The position numbers and the translations under genes are program-made. The notes below the pieces were generated by a model. The model had not been told where the DNA came from, ran no database searches, and saw nothing but the letters and a program-made list of their open reading frames with translations. From NCBI GenBank assembly GCA_900552345.1, contig URZN01000027.1, forward strand, positions 1 through 9,525: a stretch of DNA of 9,525 nt. The letters run 5' to 3'. The stretch is from an uncultured Collinsella sp. Its GTDB lineage: Bacteria > Actinomycetota > Coriobacteriia > Coriobacteriales > Coriobacteriaceae. Shown here in pieces: positions 1-6,664 of the stretch; within the stretch, counting starts at the first letter, position 1, and each line of letters opens with the position of its first letter.

Positions 1-613
1 CGGTACGCTTATTGGCAGGCATGCGCATGCGGCTATTGCTGCGCAGGCACAGGATACGCCTGCAGCCGTCATCAATCAGACGGCGCGTGGCGAGCTCGCC
101 AATGCCATAGCTGTCACTTGCAATCTGGACAGAGCCCTCGCCAAGATCGCAGTCGATGCCAACCAGGCTCAAGCCCATCTCGGCATATGCCTCGGCACCG
201 ATATTGAGGGAGTTGACGATGACGCCGTCGACCATATTGCGGCGGAGCATGTCGATATAGGAACGCTCAAGATCGGGTCGATTGGCGCTGTTGCACAGCA
301 ACATCTTAAAGCCATTTTCCGCCAACGTGCGCTCGACCGCCTGCACAACCTGAGCATGGAACGGGCTGCTCACAAAGGGAACGATCATACCGATAAGATT
401 AAGGCGACCGTTGAGCATGGCACGGGCGATATCGTTGGGCGTATAGTTGATGCGCTCCATCGCGGCATGGACCTTATCGCGGGTCTCTTGGCTAATATAG
501 CCGCGATTATTCAGCACGCGAGATACCGTAGTAGGCGAAACCCCCGCCACCGCTGCAACTTCCTTGATGCCAGGCTTAGCAGAATCCTTAGAACGAGCGC
601 CCTCGCGAGCCAT
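1..613 (-). CDS. LacI-family transcriptional regulator, C-terminus outside window
   Basis: The first 204 residues of a DNA-binding repressor of the LacI/GalR family are visible; the gene runs off the left edge (full members are about 330-340 residues). Residues 15-36 form the family's N-terminal helix-turn-helix, with AVAGVSPTTVSRVLNNRG closely matching the LacI recognition-helix pattern. Residues 57-69 (YTPNDIARAMLNG) are the hinge region. From residue 72 the periplasmic-binding-protein-like ligand domain begins, with recognisable landmarks such as IGMIVPFVSSPF, DGVIVNS, and VGIDCDLGEG followed by ASDSYGIGELATRRLIDDGC. The start is the ATG read from 613, preceded by a GGGGAGGG ribosome binding site with about 4 bases between it and the start codon. 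It lies downstream of, and on the same strand as, the split pyruvate formate-lyase genes, separated from them by a long palindrome, so it may have its own promoter or be reached by read-through. The effector, probably a sugar or nucleoside, cannot be told from the visible part. Confidence 0.93.
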   Translation of the reverse strand, partial: MAREGARSKDSAKPGIKEVAAVAGVSPTTVSRVLNNRGYISQETRDKVHAAMERINYTPNDIARAMLNGRLNLIGMIVPFVSSPFHAQVVQAVERTLAENGFKMLLCNSANRPDLERSYIDMLRRNMVDGVIVNSLNIGAEAYAEMGLSLVGIDCDLGEGSVQIASDSYGIGELATRRLIDDGCRRILCLRSNSRMRMPANKRT

Positions 614-636
614 AGCACCCTCCCCCATCAACATGT

Positions 637-652
637 CATACGTTTACATACG
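637..652. promoter_or_regulatory. candidate autoregulatory operator of the LacI-family gene
   Basis: The hexamer CATACG occurs twice, at 637-642 and 647-652, exactly 10 bp (one helical turn) apart. Between and over the repeats lies CGTTTACA, a perfect right half of the TGTAAACGTTTACA-type operators used by LacI-family proteins; the left half is degenerate. The site is 24 bases upstream of the lacI-type start codon, a usual place for autoregulation. Site identity is inference from motif and position. Confidence 0.35.
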
Positions 653-763
653 AACAAAGCATACCCCAACAACAGCGGGAAGACGGTAACAGCACAAGTA
701 AGTAAACGACTCATCCAAATAATTAGGAGAGTTCCGCCTAAAGGGTGACTACACAGGACCCCC

Positions 764-891
764 GCCGGGCCGCTTTGGGTTACTTTCCAAAACATTTCCG
801 CAGGACGCAAAGGGCTCCGCCGCGCGAAGCGCGCAGCGGAGCCCTTTGCATGTCCGAGGACGTTTTGGAAAGTAACCCAAAGCGGCCCGGC
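764..891. repeat. 128-bp nested palindrome between lacI-type gene and PFL genes
   Basis: Two arms of 30 bases, 764-793 and 862-891, are perfect reverse complements. They enclose a second hairpin with arms 807-820 and 836-849 (14 of 14 paired), capped by a CGCGC/GCGCG stem with a GAA loop. The short spacers between outer and inner arms (around 794-806 and 850-861) are themselves similar and near-palindromic (TCCGCAGGA, TCCGAGGA). The whole could fold into one very long hairpin as RNA or a cruciform as DNA. It sits 24 bases after the stop codon of the small PFL gene and 151 bases before the lacI-type start. It could be a repetitive extragenic palindrome, a transcription terminator or mRNA stabiliser, or both. 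No transposase gene is present. Confidence 0.85.
807..849 (-). terminator. possible terminator hairpin downstream of the split PFL operon
   Basis: This is the inner stem of the larger palindrome: 14 GC-rich pairs flanked by AAA on one side and TTT on the other, then a CGCGC GAA GCGCG cap. It follows the small PFL gene on the minus strand. It has the strength of an intrinsic terminator, but the run of U after the stem is only about three bases on either strand. Termination may therefore be inefficient, leaving read-through into the lacI-type gene possible. Confidence 0.45.
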
Positions 892-914
892 GATCCTGCG
901 GGAGTTAAACCCCT

Positions 915-1166
915 TTAGAACTTGTCGTGGAAGGTACGCGCAATGACCTCGTCCTGCTGCTCCTTGGTGAGCGTGTGGAAGTTCACGGCATAGCCGGAAA
1001 CGCGGATGGTCAGCTGCGGATACTTCTCGGGGTGAGCCTGAGCGTCGAGCAGCGTCTCACGGTTGAAGACGTTGATGTTCAGGTGGTGGCCACCCTTCTC
1101 GGCGTAAGCGTCGAGCATGTGGACCAGGTTATCGGCCTGGGTCTCGGAAACTTCAGAAACCTTCAT
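915..1166 (-). CDS. stand-alone glycyl-radical subunit of a split pyruvate formate-lyase
   Basis: This 83-residue protein is equivalent to the C-terminal glycyl-radical domain of pyruvate formate-lyase and nothing else. Residues 23-55 ([20 protein letters not shown], then [11 protein letters not shown]) align with the end of E. coli PflB, and residues 53-61 (TIRVSGYAV) are the glycine-radical signature, placing the radical on Gly58. The final [12 protein letters not shown] also matches PflB. The start ATG has a clear AAGGAG site 7 bases upstream. Residues 1-14 ([14 protein letters not shown]) have no PflB counterpart and look like an added N-terminal cap. The gene lies 85 bases downstream of the catalytic subunit, which lacks this domain, so the two chains must assemble to give an active enzyme. 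Small proteins of this type (GrcA/YfiD) are known as spare parts that rescue oxygen-cleaved PFL. Here the partner has no glycine of its own, so the small protein should be an obligate subunit. In the cytoplasm it would be charged by a PFL-activating radical SAM enzyme, not encoded in this window. Confidence 0.92.
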   Translation of the reverse strand: MKVSEVSETQADNLVHMLDAYAEKGGHHLNINVFNRETLLDAQAHPEKYPQLTIRVSGYAVNFHTLTKEQQDEVIARTFHDKF

Positions 1167-1189
1167 AATGTGTCTCCTTCGATTAATAG

Positions 1190-1209
1190 GCGCCGGCCGA
1201 AACCGGCGC
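1190..1209 (-). promoter_or_regulatory. GC-rich intercistronic hairpin upstream of the glycyl-radical subunit gene
   Basis: Seven G/C pairs (GCGCCGG with CCGGCGC) close a six-base loop, ending 23 bases before the small PFL start codon and just outside its ribosome binding site. There is no U-tract, so it is unlikely to be a terminator. It could protect a processed 5' end of the small-subunit message. Confidence 0.55.
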
Positions 1210-1225
1210 GCTAATCAGTAATCGT

Positions 1226-1250
1226 TATTGTTAGTATAGCACTAACAATA
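1226..1250 (-). promoter_or_regulatory. perfect 10-bp stem-loop directly after the catalytic PFL stop codon
   Basis: TATTGTTAGT pairs perfectly with ACTAACAATA around a five-base loop. It begins one base after the stop codon of the catalytic subunit. It is A/U-rich and has no following U-run. Together with the GC hairpin at 1190-1209 it fills most of the gap between the two PFL genes, as expected of a processing or stability element that sets different amounts of the two subunits. It could also be a protein-binding dyad. Confidence 0.55.
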
Positions 1251-1251
1251 G

Positions 1252-3303
1252 TTACTCGCCCAGCTGATCAAGGTCGATATCGCCAAAGAACACCTGGTCC
1301 TCCTTGCCGAGCGCACTCGGGATGATGGAGAAGGTGTTGGAGATGCCGTCCTGAGCATCGCGGAACGGGAGCTTGGAAACCGAAGACAGCGAAGCGATGG
1401 CGCCGTGGCTATCGCGCTTGTGCATGGGGTTAGCACCCGGGGCGAACGGCTGGCCAGCCTTGCGGCCGTCGGGCGTGGAGCCGGTCTTCTTACCGTACAC
1501 GACGTTGGAGGTAATGGTCAGAACCGAGGTCGTGGGCACGGAGTTGCGGTAGGTGTCGTTCATGCGGATGTACTCCATGAACTGGTGCACAACGTCGTGA
1601 GCGATCTGGTCGACGCGGTCGTCGTCGTTACCGTACTTGGGGAACTCGCCCTCGGTCTCGAAGTCGACGATGATGCCGTTCTCGTCACGGACGGGGTGGA
1701 CCTTGGCGTACTTGATGGCGGACAGGGAGTCAGCCACGACGGAAAGGCCAGCGATGCCCGTAGCGAACCAGCGGTGCACGTGCTTGTCGTGCAGAGCCAT
1801 CTGAATGCGCTCGTAGCAGTACTTATCGTGCATGTAGTGGATGATGTTCAGCGAGTTGACGTACACGCCAGCGAGCCACTTCATCATGTCGTTGTACTTG
1901 GCCACAACGTCGTCGTAATCGAGCGTATCGCCCTCGACGGCGCGATACTTGGGGCCGACCTGCTTCTTGGAGACCTCGTCAACACCGCCGTTGAGTGCGT
2001 ACAGCAGGCACTTGGCCAGGTTGGCGCGGGCGCCGAAGAACTGCATCTCCTTGCCGATGCGCATGGAGGACACGCAGCAGGCGATGCCGTAGTCGTCGCC
2101 GTGGTAAACGCGCATGAGGTCGTCGTTCTCGTACTGGATCGAGGAGCTGGCGACAGAAGTCTTGGCGCAGAACTTCTTGAAGTTCTCGGGCAGACGGGTC
2201 GACCACAGAACGGTCATGTTGGGCTCGGGGCTGGTACCCATGTTCTCGAGCGTGTGCAGATAGCGGTAGCTCATCTTGGTAACGAGCGTACGGCCGTCAA
2301 CACCCATGCCGCCGATGGACTCGGTGACCCACTGCGGGTCGCCGGTGAACAGGGCCTGGTACTCGGGGGTACGGGCAAACTTGACCATGCGGAGCTTCAT
2401 GATGAAGTGATCCACGAACTCCTGGATCTGCTCCTCGGTGAAGGTACCGTTGGCAAGGTCGCGCTCAGCATAGATGTCGATGAACGTAGAGGTACGGCCG
2501 ATGGACATAGCGGCGCCGTTCTGCTCCTTGACGGCAGCAAGGTAGGCGAAGTACATCCACTGGATGGCCTCCTGCGTGTTGGTAGCAGGGTTGGAAATAT
2601 CGAAACCATAGGTCTCGGCCATCATCTTGAGCTCGCCGAGGGCGCGGATCTGCTCCTGCAGCTCCTCGCGATCGCGGATGTTGTCGGCGGTCATGACCGT
2701 CGGGGTGGAAGCCTTCTGGGCCTCCTTGTCCTTAATCAGGTAGTCGACACCGTACAGGGCGACACGACGGTAGTCGCCGATGATGCGGCCGCGGCCATAG
2801 CCATCGGGCAGACCGGTGATGATGTGAGCCGAGCGGCAAGCACGCATCTCGGGGGTGTAAACATCGAAGACGCCGGCGTTGTGGGTCTTGCGCTCGAAGG
2901 TGTAGCGCTCGACAACGTTCTCGTCGACCTTGTAGCCGTGCTGGCTGGCGGCCTGGCAAGCGATGCGGATACCGCCGTTGACGTGCAGAGCGCGCTTGAG
3001 CGGCTTGTCGGTCTGGAGGCCGACGATGGTCTCCTTCTCGCGGTGGGCGTTATCGATGTAGCCAGCGGGGTGGCTCACGATACCCGTGACGGTCTTGGTG
3101 TCCATATCGAGGACACCACCCCGCTCGCGCTCCTTAAGCAGCAGGTCGAGAACCTCGCCCCACAGCTCCTTGGTACGCTCGGTCGGACCTACGAGGAACG
3201 ACTCGTCGCCCTCGTAAGGGGTGTAGTTCTTCTGGATGAAGTCTCGGACGTCAACCTCTCCCGTCCAAATGCCTTCCTTGAAGCCTTCCCATGCCTCCTG
3301 CAT
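1252..3303 (-). CDS. pflB: pyruvate formate-lyase catalytic subunit lacking the glycyl-radical domain
   Basis: This 683-residue cytoplasmic enzyme (formate C-acetyltransferase) converts pyruvate and CoA to acetyl-CoA and formate in anaerobic fermentation. It aligns with E. coli PflB from near its N-terminus ([30 protein letters not shown]) through [27 protein letters not shown]. The active-site pair is Cys409-Cys410 in [14 protein letters not shown], and [21 protein letters not shown] and [11 protein letters not shown] are conserved. The chain stops after [11 protein letters not shown], just where the C-terminal radical domain would begin; that domain is encoded by the next gene. 683 plus 83 residues approximates the 760 of E. 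coli PflB. In-frame TAG at 3319-3321 blocks any longer N-terminus. The AGGAG site is 12 bases from the ATG, rather far, and sits in the loop of a GTAAC/GTTAC stem (3307-3326). The beginning is about 10 residues shorter than PflB. A long leader with a candidate promoter and cre-like site lies upstream. The sequence match is strong; dependence on the small protein is inference. Confidence 0.96.
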   Translation of the reverse strand: MQEAWEGFKEGIWTGEVDVRDFIQKNYTPYEGDESFLVGPTERTKELWGEVLDLLLKERERGGVLDMDTKTVTGIVSHPAGYIDNAHREKETIVGLQTDKPLKRALHVNGGIRIACQAASQHGYKVDENVVERYTFERKTHNAGVFDVYTPEMRACRSAHIITGLPDGYGRGRIIGDYRRVALYGVDYLIKDKEAQKASTPTVMTADNIRDREELQEQIRALGELKMMAETYGFDISNPATNTQEAIQWMYFAYLAAVKEQNGAAMSIGRTSTFIDIYAERDLANGTFTEEQIQEFVDHFIMKLRMVKFARTPEYQALFTGDPQWVTESIGGMGVDGRTLVTKMSYRYLHTLENMGTSPEPNMTVLWSTRLPENFKKFCAKTSVASSSIQYENDDLMRVYHGDDYGIACCVSSMRIGKEMQFFGARANLAKCLLYALNGGVDEVSKKQVGPKYRAVEGDTLDYDDVVAKYNDMMKWLAGVYVNSLNIIHYMHDKYCYERIQMALHDKHVHRWFATGIAGLSVVADSLSAIKYAKVHPVRDENGIIVDFETEGEFPKYGNDDDRVDQIAHDVVHQFMEYIRMNDTYRNSVPTTSVLTITSNVVYGKKTGSTPDGRKAGQPFAPGANPMHKRDSHGAIASLSSVSKLPFRDAQDGISNTFSIIPSALGKEDQVFFGDIDLDQLGE

Positions 3304-3424
3304 TGTGTAACCACGCTCCTAGTTACGTGTAATGCGGCGCTCTCTCACACCGCTGCTTATTGAATTCTTGAATTTTCGGCTTGCACTACCGGCTTCTTCC
3401 GTTCTTCACCACACGTTGGTGTAG

Positions 3425-3438
3425 GGAAAACGTTTATC
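3425..3438. promoter_or_regulatory. cre-like / LacI-family operator in the PFL leader
   Basis: Read on the minus strand, GATAAACGTTTTCC matches the CcpA-type cre consensus TGWAARCGYTWWCA at 11 of 14 positions, including the AAACGTTT core. It lies 121 bases upstream of the PFL start, within the predicted transcript. Sites of this kind are bound by LacI-family proteins, and such a gene lies next to the PFL genes in this window. The link between the two is inference. Confidence 0.4.
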
Positions 3439-3532
3439 CACCTTGGAACTACAACCCAAAACCCAAGATTTCACCCGTTTGAGAAGGATAACATAGCGAC
3501 CCTCTCCATCTGGGCTGTTATATGTTTCTTTT

Positions 3533-3560
3533 TTTATATCATAAGGGCGTTTTTTACAAA
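3533..3560 (-). promoter_or_regulatory. candidate promoter of the split PFL operon
   Basis: On the minus strand, TTTGTA (3555-3560) and TATAAA (3533-3538) are separated by 16 bases. The -10 matches consensus at 5 of 6 positions and the -35 is weak. Transcription would begin near 3526, giving a leader of about 220 bases, long as is common for pfl. The surrounding 3361-3620 is notably AT-richer than the genes. It holds no convincing coding sequence, but it does hold the cre-like site and a dyad at 3579-3597. Confidence 0.4.
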
Positions 3561-3578
3561 CCCGCAGGAAATGCGAGC

Positions 3579-3597
3579 GTGAACAACTACCGTTCAC
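3579..3597. promoter_or_regulatory. GTGAAC-N7-GTTCAC dyad between divergent PFL and marR-ABC operons
   Basis: A perfect 6-bp inverted repeat with a 7-base centre lies about 20 bases upstream of the candidate PFL -35 box. A further GTTCAC half occurs near 3632. The half-sites resemble Rex (GTGAA/TTCAC) and CRP-like recognition, but the spacing fits neither family exactly. Binding by a redox or global regulator is a guess. Confidence 0.35.
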
Positions 3598-3652
3598 CGA
3601 TTTGTTTAGTTTTTTCCTTGCCTTTGTACGACGTTCACTCTAGCTGTTATGC

Positions 3653-3724
3653 CAGCTTTAGCAGGGTAAAGTGCCTCTGAGTGGGCTTTAGGACGTGCTC
3701 AGAGATCTACCCCTAACTTTGCTG
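3653..3724 (+). promoter_or_regulatory. nested stem region, possible structured leader of the marR-ABC operon
   Basis: Three pairings are nested: CAGC (3653) with GCTG (3721), GGGTA (3664) with TACCC (3708), and a perfect CTCTGAG (3675) with CTCAGAG (3698) around a 16-base loop. A competing pairing, TTAGG (3688) with CCTAA (3712), would disrupt the inner stems, as in switchable leaders. I recognise no known riboswitch class in it. The stretch 3600-3850 has no coding sequence I can support. No clear promoter was found upstream of it, so whether it is transcribed is uncertain. Confidence 0.3.
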
Positions 3725-3814
3725 ATACCGACGGTGTACGGAGGTCGCCTAAAGGTTGTTTTCTAGGCATGTCCCAAAATCTACCGTATAGGGTGCGCGT
3801 GCGGGGGTATCATC

Positions 3815-3857
3815 TTTCACCGAAAATAGTTTCTAGTGTTAGGGGTTTTCGGTGGAA
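3815..3857 (+). promoter_or_regulatory. inverted repeat spanning the marR start codon
   Basis: TTTCACCGAAAA (3815-3826) and TTTTCGGTGGAA (3846-3857) are reverse complements at 11 of 12 positions, separated by 19 bases. The GTG start codon (3852-3854) lies in the right arm and the AGGGG ribosome binding site lies at the loop edge. A possible -10 box TATCAT (3808-3813) just upstream would start transcription at about the left arm. It may be the operator through which the MarR protein represses its own operon, since MarR proteins bind such dyads at promoters. It may also be an RNA hairpin that hides the start codon. Confidence 0.45.
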
Positions 3858-4301
3858 GATACCGATTTCCGTGAACTTGGGCGTCAGCTCCTTACCGAGT
3901 TCGGCAGCATGCATCAGCGCATTTCGCGCTTTGCGGACAAAGCCCTCGGCGGCGAGATGGCCGTCATGCGCGCCCTCATGCTCGCTGGCGGTTCGCTCAC
4001 GCCGAGCGAACTCGCCGATCGCGCCTGGGTCTCGAGCGCCCGCATCGCCAATATCCTACGCGCTCTCGAAGCCAAGGGCTGGGTCGAGCGCGAGCACTCA
4101 AAGACCGACCGTCGTCGCGTACACGTCACGGTGACCGACAAGGGATTCCAGGATCTCGAAATCAAACGACGGGAATTCGAGGAGCGCACCGCGGCCTTCC
4201 TCGAGCAGCTCGGCGAAACAGATACCCAAGAGATGGTGCGCCTTCTAAGACGTGCCAACGAAATTATCGACCGCAATCAAGAAAGGAGAGATGCCGAGTG
4301 A
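3852..4301 (+). CDS. MarR-family transcriptional regulator of the ABC exporter operon
   Basis: This 149-residue protein has the normal size and layout of MarR regulators: dimerisation helices at both ends and a winged helix in the middle. The helix-turn-helix is about residues 49-74 (LTPSELADRAWVSSARIANI, LRALEAKGW). The wing is TDRRRVHVTVTDKG at 85-98, with the conserved Asp-Arg-Arg. Helices 100-140 are charged and probably pack in the dimer. The start is GTG with AGGGG six bases upstream; an internal ATG at 3909 would remove the first helix and is less likely. The stop overlaps the first ABC gene by four bases, so the two are probably translationally coupled. Such regulators usually repress the adjacent drug-exporter genes and release DNA on binding a small toxic or phenolic compound. 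That role is inferred here from operon position. The ligand is unknown. Confidence 0.93.
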   Translation: MEDTDFRELGRQLLTEFGSMHQRISRFADKALGGEMAVMRALMLAGGSLTPSELADRAWVSSARIANILRALEAKGWVEREHSKTDRRRVHVTVTDKGFQDLEIKRREFEERTAAFLEQLGETDTQEMVRLLRRANEIIDRNQERRDAE

Positions 4302-6664
4302 GGATTCTCAAGCTCTTTAAAAAGCACGTCCTGGCACTGTTCACAGCTATCGTACTTATCGTAATCAGCTGCAACGCCGATCTGGCGCTGCCTACCTATA
4401 TGAGCGACATCGTCGACGTGGGCGTGCAGCAAGGCGGCATCGCCTCGCCCGTGCCCGACACCATTCGCGCCGAATCGCTCGACGACCTCGAACTCTTCAT
4501 GAGCGCCAAGGACGCCAAAGCTGCGGAGGCCGTGTTTAGCAAGGCGGACAATAACGGCATTCGAACGTACAAGGGCACCGAGGAAGAGCGTGCCGATGGC
4601 AGCAAGATTGCCGACATTATGAGCCTGCCCGAGACTGTCGTCCTTTCGTTCAACCAGGGCATTGACGCCGACTCCATGGGCGACATGATGGGCTCGTCCA
4701 GCGAGAAAGACAACAACGCTGCCCAGGCCATGCCCACCCCCGAGCAGATGGCGGCGATGACGCCCGAGCAGCTCGCCGAGATGCAGCAGAAGGCCGCAGC
4801 GGCGCAGAACATGCAAAAGCAGATTGATGCCGACGGTGGCAAGATCACCATGAAGAGCCTGCGTCTAGGCGTTGAAGGCGGCCTAATCGACCAGGGCAAG
4901 CTCGTCGAGGGCGCCAACGATATGGCAGACAAAATGGGCTCCATGTCGGGCTCCATCGTGACCCAGCGCGCCGTGACCTACGTACAAGAAGAGTACAAAG
5001 CGCAGGGCATCGACCCCGCCGACGTGCAGAACGCTTACCTGAGCCGCATGGCGACCACGATGTTTGGGCTGTGCCTGGTGTCGCTCGTCGCCACCATCCT
5101 GACCGGTGCCGTGGCGTCGCGCACCGCCTGCTCCATCGCCCGCGATCTGCGCCGCGAGACCTTCAACAAGGTTATGCACTTCTCGCCGGCCGAGGTGGGC
5201 AAGTTTAGCCAGGCCTCGCTCATCACCCGCTGCACCAACGACATTCAGCAGATCCAGATGGCCGCAACCCTGTTTATCCGCATGTGCCTGATGGCCCCCG
5301 TCATGGGCATCGTCGCCGTCATGCGCGTCCTGGCCAACCACACCGGCCTGGAGTGGACCATCGCCGTGGCCATCATCGCGGTCTCGGCCGTTGTCGGCGT
5401 GCTCATGGGCCTCACCATGCCCAAGTTCAAAAAGATGCAGAGCTTTGTGGACCGCGTGAACCTTACCGCCCGCGAGCTGCTCGACGGCCTTATGCCCATC
5501 CGCTCGTTCAACCGCGAGGAACATGAGCTCGAGCGTTTTGACAAGGCTTCGCTCGACCTAATGACCACGCAGCTCTACACCAACCGCGCCATGAGCTTTA
5601 TGATGCCGCTCATGATGCTCGTCATGAACTGCATCACCGTGCTTATCGTCTGGTTTGGCGCCCAGGGCGTGTCCGACGGCGTGATGCAGGTCGGCAACAT
5701 GATGGCGTTTATCTCCTACACCATGCAGATCGTCATGGCGTTTATGATCCTCACCATGGTTTCGGTTATCCTGCCCCGTGCCGAGGTCGCAGCCGAGCGC
5801 GTGGAAGAGGTCATCACTTGCCCCACCAGCATCAACGACCCCGTCTCGCCCAAACTGCTCGCGGCCAGCGCGCCGCGCGGCGAGCTCACCTTCCGCGACG
5901 TGAGCTTCCAGTATCCCGATGCCCGCGCCGACGTCATCAGCGGCGTGAACTTCACCACGCATGCCGGTCAGATGCTCGGCATTATTGGCTCCACGGGCTC
6001 GGGCAAGTCCACGCTCGTGCAGCTGATTCCGCGCCTGTACGACGTCACGGGCGGCAGCATTTCGCTCGACGGCATCGATGTGCGCGACATGACACTTTCC
6101 GAGCTGCGCCGCCGCATCGGTTATATTCCGCAGCAGGGTCGTCTATTCTCGGGTACCGTCGAGAGCAACCTCAAGTTTGCCGGCGACATGGTGAGTGACG
6201 AGGATATGCGCCAGGCAGCACGCGTCGCCCAGGCGGAGGACTTTATCGCCGAGCGCGAGGACGGGTACGACTCCCCTATCAGCCAGGGCGGCTCCAATGT
6301 TTCGGGTGGTCAGCGCCAGCGTCTGGCCATCGCCCGCGCGTTGGCCAAAAAGCCCGAGGTCGTGGTGTTCGATGACTCGTTTAGTGCCCTCGACTACAAG
6401 ACCGACGCGCGCCTACGCGAGGAGCTGGCCAAAAACGTTACCGACGCCGCGCTCGTGGTCGTGGCCCAGCGCATCGCGACCATCATGCACGCCGACCAGA
6501 TCATCGTGCTCGACGACGGCCACGTAGTGGGCACCGGCACGCACGAGGAGCTGCTGCGCAGCTGCCCGGCGTACCTGGAGATCGCACAGTCGCAGCTTTC
6601 CGCCGAGGAGCTGGGGCTTACCCAAGAAGAAATTGCAGCCGTCATGGAAGGAGGCGAGCGCTAA
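4298..6664 (+). CDS. ABC half-exporter with degenerate ATP site and large ectodomain
   Basis: This 788-residue inner-membrane protein has one membrane domain fused to one ATPase domain and probably pairs with the next gene product as a multidrug or lipid-type exporter. TM1 is residues 11-31. Residues about 45-250 form a roughly 200-residue extracytoplasmic insertion, including a Met/Gln/Ala-rich helical stretch (126-175, with PTPEQMAAMTPEQLAEMQQ). TM2-TM6 lie at about 252-275, 325-345, 352-373, 433-455 and 468-492. The ATPase domain has Walker A GSTGSGKST (564-572), Q-loop Gln612, signature VSGGQ (668-672) and Walker B VVVFDD (688-693). Asp693 replaces the catalytic Glu, and Gln724 replaces the H-loop His. 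These two changes mark the degenerate half of TM287/288-type heterodimers. Start is GTG with GGAG nine bases upstream, overlapping the marR stop (GTGA). The stop shares one base with the next start. Extra length over the usual 580-600 residues is due to the insertion. Substrate unknown. Confidence 0.94.
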   Translation: MRILKLFKKHVLALFTAIVLIVISCNADLALPTYMSDIVDVGVQQGGIASPVPDTIRAESLDDLELFMSAKDAKAAEAVFSKADNNGIRTYKGTEEERADGSKIADIMSLPETVVLSFNQGIDADSMGDMMGSSSEKDNNAAQAMPTPEQMAAMTPEQLAEMQQKAAAAQNMQKQIDADGGKITMKSLRLGVEGGLIDQGKLVEGANDMADKMGSMSGSIVTQRAVTYVQEEYKAQGIDPADVQNAYLSRMATTMFGLCLVSLVATILTGAVASRTACSIARDLRRETFNKVMHFSPAEVGKFSQASLITRCTNDIQQIQMAATLFIRMCLMAPVMGIVAVMRVLANHTGLEWTIAVAIIAVSAVVGVLMGLTMPKFKKMQSFVDRVNLTARELLDGLMPIRSFNREEHELERFDKASLDLMTTQLYTNRAMSFMMPLMMLVMNCITVLIVWFGAQGVSDGVMQVGNMMAFISYTMQIVMAFMILTMVSVILPRAEVAAERVEEVITCPTSINDPVSPKLLAASAPRGELTFRDVSFQYPDARADVISGVNFTTHAGQMLGIIGSTGSGKSTLVQLIPRLYDVTGGSISLDGIDVRDMTLSELRRRIGYIPQQGRLFSGTVESNLKFAGDMVSDEDMRQAARVAQAEDFIAEREDGYDSPISQGGSNVSGGQRQRLAIARALAKKPEVVVFDDSFSALDYKTDARLREELAKNVTDAALVVVAQRIATIMHADQIIVLDDGHVVGTGTHEELLRSCPAYLEIAQSQLSAEELGLTQEEIAAVMEGGER

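Noticed and set aside
628..810. 60-codon minus-strand frame between lacI-type gene and the palindrome
   Set aside because: Its start lies in the palindrome, there is no clear ribosome binding site, and it overlaps the lacI-type promoter region.
1166..1252. Explaining the two PFL pieces as a sequencing frameshift or recent nonsense mutation
   Set aside because: The pieces are separated by 85 bases without any residual PFL coding sequence in any frame, the small gene has its own ribosome binding site and a new N-terminal cap, and the large chain has its own C-terminal tail.
1405..3363. 652-codon open frame on the plus strand opposite the PFL gene
   Set aside because: It is an antisense shadow caused by strong codon bias in the PFL gene. 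Its translation is low-complexity Val/Leu/Gly/Asp-rich and matches no family I know.
3406..3597. 63-codon minus-strand frame in the PFL leader
   Set aside because: It covers the candidate promoter and cre-like site, its start lies inside the GTGAAC dyad, and the translation resembles no known protein.
3600..3850. tRNA, T-box or a known riboswitch class upstream of marR
   Set aside because: I looked for a T-loop GTTCGANNC, a T-box TGG anti-acceptor sequence and conserved cores of common riboswitches and saw none; only generic nested stems remain.
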